This document shows positions 28,320-35,854 of a stretch of DNA of 64,000 nt, piece by piece (positions within the stretch are counted from its first letter, which is position 1; every line of letters starts with the position of its first letter). The translations under genes and the position numbers were made by a program. Source of the DNA: Corynebacterium frankenforstense. GTDB taxonomy: Bacteria; Actinomycetota; Actinomycetes; Mycobacteriales; Mycobacteriaceae. The notes beneath the pieces are model-generated. The model saw only the letters and a program-made list of their open reading frames with translations. It searched no databases and was not told the DNA's origin. Location of the stretch: NCBI RefSeq assembly GCF_030211955.1, contig NZ_JASODI010000001.1, positions 62,001-126,000 of the forward strand, written 5' to 3'.

Positions 28320-28675
28320 GCGTCCGCTCCTTTCTCGCCGCAGCCGGGCACCGAGCACTCAGGGTCGATGCACGGGGCGTTTTCGTCGACAGCCAACGTC
28401 GCGTTCACCAGCGCGTCGAGCGCTGCCGCGAGGTGCGGATCGGCGATTTCGTAGCGGGTCTTGCGGCCCTCCGGCTCGGCGACGACGATGCCGCAGTCAC
28501 GCAAGCAGGTTAGGTGGTTCGAGACGTTCGAGCGGGTCAGGTCCAGGTCGCACGCAAGCACGGCCGGGTAGCTCGGGCCGTCAAGTAGGGTCATCAGGAT
28601 TCTGGAGCGCGTCGGATCCGCCATGGCCCGGCCGAGCCGGTTCATGACGTCGAGGCGTGAAGCAATAATCAGCAT
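28316..28675 (-). CDS. cmtR: CmtR-type ArsR-family metal-sensing repressor
   Basis: A 119-residue winged-helix repressor. With the start at 28675 the cysteines fall at 57, 61 (NHLTCLRDCGI) and 102 (APC), which are the same positions as the Cd/Pb ligands described for Mycobacterium tuberculosis CmtR. DPTRSRIL and LTRSNVSNHL give the ArsR helix-turn-helix. It leads the operon with the P1B ATPase. An upstream in-frame ATG at 28696 would shift the numbering and is less likely. Confidence 0.9.
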   Translation of the reverse strand: MLIIASRLDVMNRLGRAMADPTRSRILMTLLDGPSYPAVLACDLDLTRSNVSNHLTCLRDCGIVVAEPEGRKTRYEIADPHLAAALDALVNATLAVDENAPCIDPECSVPGCGEKGADA

Positions 28676-28698
28676 ACGCTGAACTATACAACACATGC

Positions 28699-28709
28699 TG
28701 AATTATTCA
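28699..28709. promoter_or_regulatory. Candidate CmtR operator
   Basis: TGAAT-T-ATTCA is a perfect 11-bp palindrome about 24 bases upstream of the cmtR start, in an unusually AT-rich stretch that also holds TATACA. ArsR-family repressors commonly bind AT-rich palindromes over their own promoter. Confidence 0.5.
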
Positions 28710-28802
28710 AGATGAACTGAACTGAAATGAACGTGTAATTCCTGCGACCTGCAGGGATTAGTTGATGGGATAGCCGGTAACTGGGCCTTCGCTGTTCGGC
28801 CG

Positions 28803-29585
28803 TCAGCCCAGCGCAGGGGCGACGTTGGTGGCGAAGTTTTCCAAGATTTTCACGTTGACATCTACGCCCATGCCGGTGGGGGTGGTGATGAGCAGGGTGT
28901 CGGCGGACATGACGGCAGGGTCGGCCTTGAGCTGCTCAATGAGCTTGTCCGGCTCGGCGGCGTAGGTGCGGCCGACAGTGGTGGAGCCGACATCAGGCAG
29001 CGCGCCCACTTGGTCGGAACCGGAGGCCTGCATGCCGAACATCTGCATGTCCGCGCCGTCGACGATGGGGAAGATGGAGCGGGACACCGACACGCGCGGC
29101 GTCCAAGCGTGGCCTGCCTCCTTCCACGCGGCGTGGTAGCAGCTGATCTGGTCCGCCTGGATTTCGCCCAGGGGCTCGGCGGTGGTCTCGGAGACCAGGG
29201 TGGACGACATCAGGTTCAGTCCATCCTTGGCAGTTTGTTCGGCTGAGGTGTGGGTGCCGGAGCCGTAGAAGATATGTTTGCGCAGTTCGGGCACCATGGG
29301 GAAGACCTGCAGGGCGGAGTCGGGCTGGAACATGTTGGGGTACTGCCGGTCCAGCGGTGCAGCGGCGGCGAACCCATAGCCGTCCACCGCGGACATGAAC
29401 GCCTCAGGGTGGGCGCGTGCCACGTCCGCGCCGTTGGGTGCTTCGCCCTTGTAGCCGAAGGCCTCCCAGCCGCGGTCAGCCACCTCCGGGGCTCCGCGCG
29501 AGACGCCCAAGGCCACGCGGCCGCCGGAGAGCTGGTACAGCGACGCGGCCTCTTCGGCGAGGTAGAGCGGGTTTTCGTAGCGCAT
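28803..29585 (-). pseudogene. C-terminal fragment of a luciferase-like flavin oxidoreductase
   Basis: 260 codons starting MRYENPLYLAEEAA. This is the middle of the TIM barrel in LLM-class oxidoreductases; the N-terminal 90-110 residues are missing. The rest appears intact to a normal end (MGVDVNVKILENFATNVAPALG). The break is directly next to the end of merR, so insertion of the mer module probably cut this gene. It could still be translated, but the FMN site would be incomplete. Confidence 0.7.
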
Positions 29586-29624
29586 GTTCGTGTTATGGCT
29601 CTCGCTTTCTCGGTCCGCGTCCCT

Positions 29625-30014
29625 CTACAGGTACCGGCAGACCTGGTCTGGGCTGCATGTGTCGGGGTCCGGGTGCGCGGCGTCGTGCCGGAGGTCGGCG
29701 ATGGTGCCGTGCAGGGCGGTGAGCTGGGCGATCTGCTGCTCGATCTCGGCCAGGCGCGCGTCGAGGAGGTCTCGCACGTGCTCGCAGGGCGCGTGGCCGC
29801 TGTCGCGGATGTCGAGGATTTGGCGGATCTGGGCGAGGGTGAGGCCTGCGGCCTGGCCACGGTGAACGAAGTCGATCCGGGCGACGGCGTCGGGCGCGTA
29901 GTCGCGGTACCCGGATGGCGTCCGGTCGGCCGGGGGCAGCAGTCCCTGCTCTTCGTAGAACCGGAGCGTCTTCGAGGTGGTGCCCGCGCGTTCGGCGAGT
30001 TCTCCGATGCGCAT
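29625..30014 (-). CDS. merR: MerR-family heavy-metal-responsive regulator
   Basis: 129 residues. The MerR winged helix opens MRIGELAERAGTTSKTLRFYE; a long dimerisation helix follows. Cysteines at 77 (APCEHV), 120 and 126 (TCSPDQVCRYL) are placed like the three metal ligands of mercury MerR. It is divergent from merA, and the gap between them carries a classic MerR operator, so it should act as a mercury-dependent activator of merA. Confidence 0.88.
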   Translation of the reverse strand: MRIGELAERAGTTSKTLRFYEEQGLLPPADRTPSGYRDYAPDAVARIDFVHRGQAAGLTLAQIRQILDIRDSGHAPCEHVRDLLDARLAEIEQQIAQLTALHGTIADLRHDAAHPDPDTCSPDQVCRYL

Positions 30015-30046
30015 TGCGGCCTCCGATCATTCGGCAGGGGCCACGC

Positions 30047-30079
30047 TTGACCTTCCCCTGCACTGGAAGGTCCAGTATG
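30047..30079 (+). promoter_or_regulatory. merA promoter with MerR operator
   Basis: A TTGACC -35 box (30047-30052) is separated by about 20 bp from CAGTAT (30073-30078). Between them lies a perfect inverted repeat GACCTTCC (30049-30056), eight bases, GGAAGGTC (30065-30072). An overlong spacer filled by a dyad is the hallmark of promoters untwisted by MerR proteins. Confidence 0.85.
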
Positions 30080-30120
30080 GCTGAAACGGAACAGAAGTCC
30101 AAGCCTTGACGGGAGCAGCG

Positions 30121-31545
30121 ATGCCTACGAAGTACGATCTCGCCATCATTGGATCGGGCGGCGGAGCGTTCGCCGCCGCGATTCGCGCGACCATGCTCGG
30201 GAAGTCGGTGGTGATGATCGAGCGTGGCACGCTCGGTGGCACCTGCGTGAACACGGGCTGCGTGCCGTCGAAGGCCCTCATCGCCGCCGCCGATGCACGG
30301 CACGTCGCCGCCGACGCCGCCGACCGGTTCCCGGGGATCGCGACGACGGCAGGCCCAGTGGACATGCCCGCGCTGATCGCCGGGAAGCAGGCGTTGGTCG
30401 AGACGATGCGGGGCGAGAAGTACGCCGACGTCGCCGATTCATACGGGTGGCACGTCCGGCGGGGAGACGCCGGGTTCGCGGGCACCCCGGACGCGCCGGT
30501 GTTGGAGGTCACCGCCGCAGACGGAGCGGTCGAGACGATCGAGGCCGAGCACTACCTGGTCGCCACCGGTGCGCGGCCGTGGGCTCCGCCGATCGACGGC
30601 CTGGACGAGGCCGGGTACCTGACCTCGACCACGGCGATGGACCTGACCGAGGTCCCCGAGTCGATGCTGGTGCTCGGCGGCGGCTACGTCGCCCTGGAGC
30701 AGGCGCAGCTGTTCGCCCGCCTCGGCTCCCAGGTCACCGTGCTGGTGCGGTCCCGGCTCGCGTCGAAGGAGGAGCCGGAGGTGTCCCGGACACTGCAGGA
30801 GGTGTTCGCCGACGAGGGCATCCGGGTGGTCCGCCGCGCGGTGCCGACCCGGGTGTCCCGGGACGCGGCGACCGGGCAGGTCGTGGTTACCGCGGACGTG
30901 TCCGGCGGCTCGCAGGAGTTCCGCGCCGACCAGGTGCTCGTTGCCCTCGGACGCCGTCCCGTCACCGACGGCTTGAACCTCGATGCGGTCGGGGTGAAGA
31001 CCGGGGACTCCGGCGAGGTGGTCGTCTCCGACCATCTGCAGTCGTCGAACCCGCGGATCTGGGCCGCGGGCGACGTGACCGGGCACCCGGAGCTCGTCTA
31101 CGTCGCGGCCCACCACGGCACCCTCGTCGCCGAGAACGCGTTCGCCGACGCCGACCGGTCCGTCGACTACTCCCATCTGCCGCGGGTGACGTTCACCGGA
31201 CCGGCGATCGGCGCGGTCGGGATGACCGAGAAGGAGGTCGTCGCCGCGGGGATCCGCTGCGACTGCCGCGTGCTGCCCCTGGAGTATGTGCCCCGGGCGG
31301 TGATCAACCGCGACACTCGCGGGTTCATCAAGATCGTCGTGAACGCCGATACGAGCGAGATCCTCGGCCTCACCGCCGTCGCCAAGGACGCCGGGGAACT
31401 CGCCGCCGCAGGCGTCCACGTGCTCGGCAAGACCATCGCCGAAGTCGCCGACGCCTGGGCCCCCTACCTGACCATGACCGAAGGCATCCGGATCGCCGCG
31501 AAGTCCTTCACCACCGACCCGTCACTGCTCTCGTGCTGCGCATGA
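30121..31545 (+). CDS. merA: Mercuric reductase
   Basis: Reduces Hg(II) to volatile Hg(0) with NADPH; FAD disulfide oxidoreductase of the cytosol. 474 residues. The FAD loop GSGGGAFAAAIRA is followed by the redox-active GTCVNTGCVPSK, the NAD(P) loop LGGGYVALEQAQ, and the C-terminal vicinal cysteines (LLSCCA) that define MerA. The N-terminal MerP-like domain of many MerAs is absent. The ATG at 30121 follows GGGAGC. It is expressed from the MerR-controlled promoter. Confidence 0.95.
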   Translation: MPTKYDLAIIGSGGGAFAAAIRATMLGKSVVMIERGTLGGTCVNTGCVPSKALIAAADARHVAADAADRFPGIATTAGPVDMPALIAGKQALVETMRGEKYADVADSYGWHVRRGDAGFAGTPDAPVLEVTAADGAVETIEAEHYLVATGARPWAPPIDGLDEAGYLTSTTAMDLTEVPESMLVLGGGYVALEQAQLFARLGSQVTVLVRSRLASKEEPEVSRTLQEVFADEGIRVVRRAVPTRVSRDAATGQVVVTADVSGGSQEFRADQVLVALGRRPVTDGLNLDAVGVKTGDSGEVVVSDHLQSSNPRIWAAGDVTGHPELVYVAAHHGTLVAENAFADADRSVDYSHLPRVTFTGPAIGAVGMTEKEVVAAGIRCDCRVLPLEYVPRAVINRDTRGFIKIVVNADTSEILGLTAVAKDAGELAAAGVHVLGKTIAEVADAWAPYLTMTEGIRIAAKSFTTDPSLLSCCA

Positions 31546-31594
31546 ACGGCAACGCATGCAATCGGGGAGATCTCATCCGGAAGAGGTCCAGACG

Positions 31595-31897
31595 ATGAGC
31601 GCCGATCACGACCGCGACGAACGGCGCGCCGGTCCCATCGTCGCCGCAGGGACCGGGCTGCTCCTACTGGCATGCTGCGCGCTTCCGTTGCTGCTCTGCT
31701 GCGGCCTGCCGCTCATCGCGGCGGGCGGAGCACTCGCAGGCGTCGGAGGGCTCCTCGGCAATCCCTGGATCATCGGTGCCGGGATCGCCGTCGCGATGGC
31801 CGTCACGGCCGGGATGCTCGTCAGGCTACGGCGGCGGCACCGAGGCCGCAGGACTGGCTGCTGCGAAAATCCTTCGACTGCTGATCGGAACCGGTAG
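31595..31897 (+). CDS. Small Cys-rich membrane protein, likely mercury uptake
   Basis: 100 residues from the ATG at 31595, with AGAGG upstream. Two hydrophobic helices: the first contains two Cys-Cys pairs (LLACCALPLLLCCGLPL), the second is GAGIAVAMAVTAGMLV. A basic tail with another CC follows. Vicinal cysteines in the first helix recall MerT/MerF transporters that pass Hg(II) to MerA, and the gene follows merA by 50 bp. It matches no MerT fully, so the role is inferred from layout and cysteines. Confidence 0.65.
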   Translation: MSADHDRDERRAGPIVAAGTGLLLLACCALPLLLCCGLPLIAAGGALAGVGGLLGNPWIIGAGIAVAMAVTAGMLVRLRRRHRGRRTGCCENPSTADRNR

Positions 31898-31915
31898 CTC
31901 GATCGGATCCAGCCA

Positions 31916-32800
31916 TCACCGCCAACGGGGCCACCTCGGCATCCCGCGGCCCTTCCAGGTCTCCACGAGACCGGCGACCCAGCGGACGGACGCGAAGAGT
32001 CCGTAGCCGGCCCCGGCGAGGCCCATGGAGACCACGAGCCAGCGACCGATCCCGAGCCACACGCTCCCGTCCACGTCGAGGGCCCACTGAGCGCCCGTGA
32101 TAAGCCCGGCGACGGCCATCCAAACACCCGCGACGATCACTGCGACCGGCAGCGGCGCGAGGCACATCGACGCGGCGACAGACCAAAGCTGACGGGCCTC
32201 CAGCTTCGCCGTTGTGGCGATGATCTTTTCGGCCCGCTCGTTCGCGGCGTCAATCTTGGCTGTTGCCACGGCCCCGGCGTCGGCAGCGGCCCTCCCGATC
32301 GACTGCACAGCCTGATCCCGGGCCGTGCTGATCGCGCTCGTCGCCTCGGCGCTGGCTTGGGTGATCGACTCCCGCCAGGCCTTCTGCGCACCGTTCGCGG
32401 CCCGCTCGAACTTAGCCCGGCTCTCATCGAGATGCTTGGCGGCAGCCTCGGACTTAGAGGCTGAGCCCTTCAGACTCTCCCCGTTGAGGTTCATGCTCAT
32501 ACCCGCGAGAGTGGACGCGATTCCGGCGAGCAGTTCGCTGTTCTCGTTCGACTCCGGCGGCGACGTTGAGGTCAGCTGATGCGAGATCGCGGAGAGCTGC
32601 TTCTCCTGCTCCTCGCTGTCCACCTTCACGAACCCCGCGAGCTTCTTCTGCTGCTCGGTCAGCGTGGCGATCCTCGTATTCTGCGCCTCGACGGCGGCGA
32701 GGATCGAGGCCAACAGCTCCATCGTCTCCGGACTGCCGAGCGGTTGCGGCGACTGCACGGGCCCGTTCTGCTGCTTCAGCCTGTCGAGTGCTGCGCTCAT
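31916..32800 (-). CDS. MobB-like coiled-coil membrane protein overlapping mobA
   Basis: 294 residues. A Gln/Glu-rich coiled-coil region (about 20-190: LLASILAAVEAQNTRIATL, AAAKHLDESRAKFERAANG) is followed by two hydrophobic helices (AASMCLAPLPVAVIVAGVWM, WLVVSMGLAGAGYGLFASV). Its first 347 bp overlap the 3' end of the relaxase gene in another frame, the same overprinted layout as mobA/mobB of ColE1-type and related plasmids. MobB proteins help anchor the relaxosome at the membrane. Confidence 0.65.
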   Translation of the reverse strand: MSAALDRLKQQNGPVQSPQPLGSPETMELLASILAAVEAQNTRIATLTEQQKKLAGFVKVDSEEQEKQLSAISHQLTSTSPPESNENSELLAGIASTLAGMSMNLNGESLKGSASKSEAAAKHLDESRAKFERAANGAQKAWRESITQASAEATSAISTARDQAVQSIGRAAADAGAVATAKIDAANERAEKIIATTAKLEARQLWSVAASMCLAPLPVAVIVAGVWMAVAGLITGAQWALDVDGSVWLGIGRWLVVSMGLAGAGYGLFASVRWVAGLVETWKGRGMPRWPRWR

Positions 32801-33674
32801 GTTCCTGCTCCTTCTGCTGCTGGTGGTAGTCGAAGAACACCTGCGCGCCCTCCGGGGTGAAGTCCGCCGAGAGTGCGCTCGTGCGCTTGCGGCGCTCGGC
32901 ACGCCCGGACTCGCCGCGGCGGTCCTCGATGTAGAGCGTCCAGGTCTCCTGCCCGGCGCGTTTGCCCTTCTTGCTGACGGGGCTGTGCAGCCACATCCGT
33001 GGCACCCGATCCCCGTCATCACCGAGCTGCTGGTTCTGCTCCTCGATCACCGAGACCAGACCGGCCTTGTCCACCGCGCGGGGATCGGCCAGCGCCGCAC
33101 TCATCCGGTCGCCCATCTCGCGGTCGAGCGACCCCTCGGCGAAGTCTTCGCGGCGCAGCTCCCAGTCCTTCGGCGCGTGCTCCAGCCGCTTCACGACCGA
33201 GAGCCCGTGCTCGCGCATCAGCTCGTCGTTCGCCGACTGCACGCCCTTCTGATTCCCGGCCTTGCGGTCGTGGAACGTGCGATAGTCCGAGAGCGCCTTT
33301 CCCGTGCGGTTGTTGTGATTGAGAACCAAAATATGGTTGTGCGGCTTCTTTCCCCGCCCATCCACATGACTAACGACGAGGCAGTCGGAATCCGGGTGCA
33401 TCTTCTTGGCGAGCTGGTAGCCCAGGTCGTTCACCCGCTGCACGTGTTCGGGGTTCTTCGGGTCGAACTCCTCGTCGCTGAACGACTGGCGGTAGTGCAG
33501 CGCCTCGACCTCGAGCGTCGTGTTCTGCGTGAGCGCCCGAGCGCGCGCCGAGAACGCGCCGGGGCTTCCCGGCACATCGCACGTGATCGCGACGCTCCGC
33601 TCGTCCTCCTTGCCCCGGTTATAGCGCTCCGTGTCGGCGGCGCTGGCGCTCGGGCTGTAGTGCGTCGTGCTCAC
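32454..33674 (-). CDS. mobA: Plasmid relaxase/mobilisation protein MobA
   Basis: 406 residues from a GTG. The N-terminus MSTTHYSPSASA, the segment HYRQSFSDEEF, and the metal site (LVVSHVDGRGKKPHNHILVLN) identify a relaxase that would nick oriT and stay bound to the 5' end. The C-terminal third is Arg/Glu/Ala-rich, partly because it is also read as the mobB-like gene. Its start overlaps the mobC stop by four bases (GTGA). With mobC broken and oriT probably lost, the system should be inactive in cis. Confidence 0.8.
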   Translation of the reverse strand: MSTTHYSPSASAADTERYNRGKEDERSVAITCDVPGSPGAFSARARALTQNTTLEVEALHYRQSFSDEEFDPKNPEHVQRVNDLGYQLAKKMHPDSDCLVVSHVDGRGKKPHNHILVLNHNNRTGKALSDYRTFHDRKAGNQKGVQSANDELMREHGLSVVKRLEHAPKDWELRREDFAEGSLDREMGDRMSAALADPRAVDKAGLVSVIEEQNQQLGDDGDRVPRMWLHSPVSKKGKRAGQETWTLYIEDRRGESGRAERRKRTSALSADFTPEGAQVFFDYHQQQKEQEHERSTRQAEAAERARAVAATARQSGDDGAVGLDPRRRRGAEYEDRHADRAAEEARGVREGGQRGAGEAALRDLASADLNVAAGVEREQRTARRNRVHSRGYEHEPQRGESEGLSL

Positions 33675-34020
33675 GAGGCCGTCCGATCACCGAGCAGGGC
33701 GCGGACCTCGCGCAGCAGCTCGATCAGCTCGGGCACCTCCGACGACAGCGCCACCGCCTCACCGGCACGTGCTCGGTGGTCCAGGTCGTTGACGTTGATC
33801 GCCAGCGGGCGGATCTGCGCGGCCAGCTCGCGCGCGTCCGCCGACACCTGCGCGCGCCTCGACGCCGAGCAGGTGCGCGGCCACGGCGGCGTCCAGCTCC
33901 TCGCTCCGAGAGGCGTGGAGGGCATCTCGGACGACGGCCCGCACCCACGTGCTCGGAGCCAGCCCGAGCCGCTTCGCACGAGTGCGAAGCGCCGCGAGCG
34001 TGGCCTCTCCGAAGTCGGTA
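33671..34020 (-). pseudogene. mobC remnant, 5'-truncated and frameshifted
   Basis: Read in reverse from 34020, one frame gives a ribbon-helix-helix-like segment (LAALRTRAKRLGLAPSTWV, VVRDALHASRSEELDAAV). At about 33855-33862, in a GC-repeat run, the frame changes and the MobC C-terminal pattern continues in the next frame (SADARELAAQIRPLAINVND) to a stop overlapping mobA. The 5' end is cut by the right ychF repeat with no start codon left. MobC normally helps melt oriT DNA. Confidence 0.7.
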
Positions 34021-34248
34021 GGAGGCCCGCGCCTGGACGATCCACCAGGGCGACACCGCCCCGCAGGCCGCCGGCGTGATCCACTCCGACTTCGAGAAGG
34101 GCTTCATCAAGGCCGAGATCGTCAGCTTCGACGACCTCGACGAGCTCGGCTCCATGGCCGAGGCCCGCGCCCACGGCAAGGTCCGCCAGGAGGGCAAGGA
34201 CTACGTCGTGCAGGACGGCGACGTGGTCGAGTTCAAGTTCAACGTCTA
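34021..34248 (+). repeat. Right copy of the ychF-tail direct repeat (displaced original 3' end)
   Basis: 187 bp identical to the ychF 3' part, then 41 bp with a few, mostly synonymous, changes, ending in a stop codon. It has no promoter or start and is not a gene. The higher-GC codons of its last part suggest it is the chromosome's original ychF end, left behind when the island supplied a new one. Confidence 0.9.
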
Positions 34249-34266
34249 GGACTCACGCGTCCGGGA

Positions 34267-34330
34267 CTCACACGTCACAGCTGAAGCCGGTGGCCGAGAG
34301 GTCACCGGCTTCAGTCGTCTTTGGGGTGGT
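34267..34330 (-). repeat. Displaced copy of the DUF1963 gene tail
   Basis: About 64 bp, roughly 88% identical to 34998-35061, the 3' end of the intact DUF1963 gene. In reverse it reads EAGDLSATGFSCDV and a stop, against QAGNLSATGFSWDV in the intact gene. The higBA pair lies exactly between the two copies. Confidence 0.8.
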
Positions 34331-34367
34331 GGTCGGGGCTTGTCCGTCGGCATGACGAAGCGCGTTA

Positions 34368-34403
34368 TTGACGCGGAGCGTTATGTGTCGTAGGTTTGCG
34401 ACA
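34368..34403 (+). promoter_or_regulatory. higBA promoter with operator-like dyad
   Basis: TTGACG (34368-34373), a 17-bp spacer and TAGGTT (34391-34396) make a good promoter. The -10 is flanked by TGTCG (34386-34390) and CGACA (34399-34403), an inverted repeat that could be bound by HigA. The first base of higB is within a few bases of the expected transcription start. Confidence 0.65.
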
Positions 34404-34684
34404 TGATCAGGTCGTTTCGGGACAAAGCCTCCGAGGCGATCTGGCGTGGGCGCTACGTGAAAGGGCTTGACCGGCAGCTGCAACGCACGGTGCTGAGAAA
34501 GCTCGAGATGATGGATGCCGCCGCAGTCCTGGTTGATCTCCGCGTTCCTCCAGGAAACCGTCTGGAACAGCTGTCCGGAGACAGGTCCGGTCAGTACAGC
34601 ATCCGGGTCAACAGGCAGTGGCGTATCTGCTTCAACTGGACCACTGGAGGCGTGGAAGATGTCGAACTCACCGACTATCACTGA
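34403..34684 (+). CDS. higB: HigB-type toxin (RelE/HigB mRNA interferase)
   Basis: 93 residues, the usual size. It begins MIRSFRDKASEAIWRGR and has the family core KLEMMDAAAVLVDLRVPPGN, RLEQLSGDRSGQYSIRVN, and the final QWRICFNW. HigB toxins cut mRNA on the ribosome. The toxin gene precedes its antitoxin, and they overlap by 26 bp, typical for this subfamily. Confidence 0.92.
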   Translation: MIRSFRDKASEAIWRGRYVKGLDRQLQRTVLRKLEMMDAAAVLVDLRVPPGNRLEQLSGDRSGQYSIRVNRQWRICFNWTTGGVEDVELTDYH

Positions 34685-34976
34685 GGAGCGGATCGAGCCC
34701 GTCCACCCGGGTGAGATTCTGATGGAAGATTTCATCGACGGCTTCGGGATCACCCAGCACCGGCTGGCCGTCGACATCGGGGTGCCGCCGCGCCGGATCA
34801 ACGAGATCGTCCACGGCAAGAGGGGTATCACGGCGGACACCGCGGTCCGCCTGGCCCGTTACTTCGGGACGACGGCCGACTTCTGGATGAATCTGCAGTC
34901 GAGCTACGAGCTGCGGATGTGTCTGCGCGAACTGGGCGACGACGTGGAGAACATCACGCCCCTCGGTGCCGCGTAG
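34659..34976 (+). CDS. higA: HigA-type antitoxin
   Basis: 105 residues from the ATG at 34659 with GGAGG nine bases upstream, inside the end of higB. The pattern VHPGEILMEDFIDGFGITQH with LAVDIGVPPRRINEIVHGKRGITADTAVRLARYFGTT is the Xre-type helix-turn-helix of HigA antitoxins, closing with FWMNLQSSYELR. It should neutralise HigB and repress the operon. Confidence 0.93.
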   Translation: MSNSPTITEERIEPVHPGEILMEDFIDGFGITQHRLAVDIGVPPRRINEIVHGKRGITADTAVRLARYFGTTADFWMNLQSSYELRMCLRELGDDVENITPLGAA

Positions 34977-34998
34977 GCACCTGGCGTCACCGAGTCGC

Positions 34999-35850
34999 TC
35001 ACACGTCCCAGCTGAAGCCGGTGGCCGAGAGGTTACCGGCTTGCGTCGTCTCTGAGGCGGCGAAGAAGCAGCCCACACCCAGGTCACCGCCCCAGTTCAC
35101 GATCCTGCCGCGGCCGGCCGAGCGCACCGTGAGCAGCGCGGCCTGGTGCGTGCTCTCGCGCGGGTCGGCCTGCACGAAGTCGGGGAAGCCGCCCAGCGTC
35201 AGCTGACCGGTCGGCGCCAGCGCTACGGTGGCCATGTCATAGGCCTCCCACTCGTCGGCGGCGCCTGCGGCCTGGTCCAGGCCGCGCTCGCGGGCGAGAT
35301 CGGTCAGCGCGGCGACGAGCTCGTCGGGCAGCAGTTCGTTTCCCTCGCCGCCGAACTCCACCGAACCCAGCCTCGGCAGTGTGAGCACCGGCACGCCCCG
35401 CAGGCCGTAGGGGAGTGCGGGCTCGACCAGCGGGCTGAACTCCGGCGGCGGGAACGCCGCGTCGGGGGCGGGGATCCGGGAACCGGCGAAGATCCCCTTG
35501 GGATCTCCACGCCCCGCCCCGCCAACCGGCACCTCCGGCAGGAGGCGCACCAGGTGGCCGCTCTCGGTGAAGAGACCGTAGTCGGGGTCGTCGGCGAGGA
35601 AGAACTGGATCAGCCCACGCGCCGGGAAGCCCGGCAGCGCGGGTAGCTCGCCGAGATTGACCTGCGCGAGGAAGGTCAGCGCGCGGCCGCGCGCGTCGAC
35701 CGGCCAGGGGTGCGCGGCGTCGATGTACGGGTGCCCGCCCAGCTGGCTGAGTCCGGGCGCGGCGGGCGCGGCGGCGGGAAGCAGCGCCAGTGCCGGGCGC
35801 GCCAGGTCGGGGAAGCGGCGGGCAAAAGTTTCGGGCAGCGGGCGGGCCAT
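34999..35850 (-). CDS. DUF1963 (YwqG-like) protein
   Basis: 283 residues. SQLGGHPYIDAAHPWPVDARG, LTFLAQVNLGELPALPGFPARG and LIQFFLADD are typical of YwqG-like DUF1963 proteins, of unknown function and often linked to polymorphic toxin loci. The last 20 residues are encoded in the segment whose near-copy lies beyond higBA at 34267-34330, so this 3' end may have come with the higBA insertion. The next gene upstream on this strand ends four bases before the start, suggesting co-transcription. Confidence 0.75.
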   Translation of the reverse strand: MARPLPETFARRFPDLARPALALLPAAAPAAPGLSQLGGHPYIDAAHPWPVDARGRALTFLAQVNLGELPALPGFPARGLIQFFLADDPDYGLFTESGHLVRLLPEVPVGGAGRGDPKGIFAGSRIPAPDAAFPPPEFSPLVEPALPYGLRGVPVLTLPRLGSVEFGGEGNELLPDELVAALTDLARERGLDQAAGAADEWEAYDMATVALAPTGQLTLGGFPDFVQADPRESTHQAALLTVRSAGRGRIVNWGGDLGVGCFFAASETTQAGNLSATGFSWDV

Positions 35851-35854
35851 GGCG

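Larger units (their letters stand above)
23489..34020. mobile_element. About 10.5-kb genomic island inserted at the ychF 3' end
   Basis: The DNA between the two ychF tails has lower and more variable GC than its surroundings, especially 24.5-28.8 kb. It holds fragmentary genes, heavy-metal resistance (P1B ATPase with CmtR; mer module), an ArsO-like gene and a plasmid-type mobilisation cluster whose mobC is cut off exactly at the right repeat. No integrase, transposase or replication protein is readable. It is either a decayed mobilisable element or a plasmid captured by recombination through ychF sequence. Confidence 0.8.

Noticed and set aside
34021-34248. A second ychF gene
   Set aside because: Only the last 75 codons are present, with no start or promoter.
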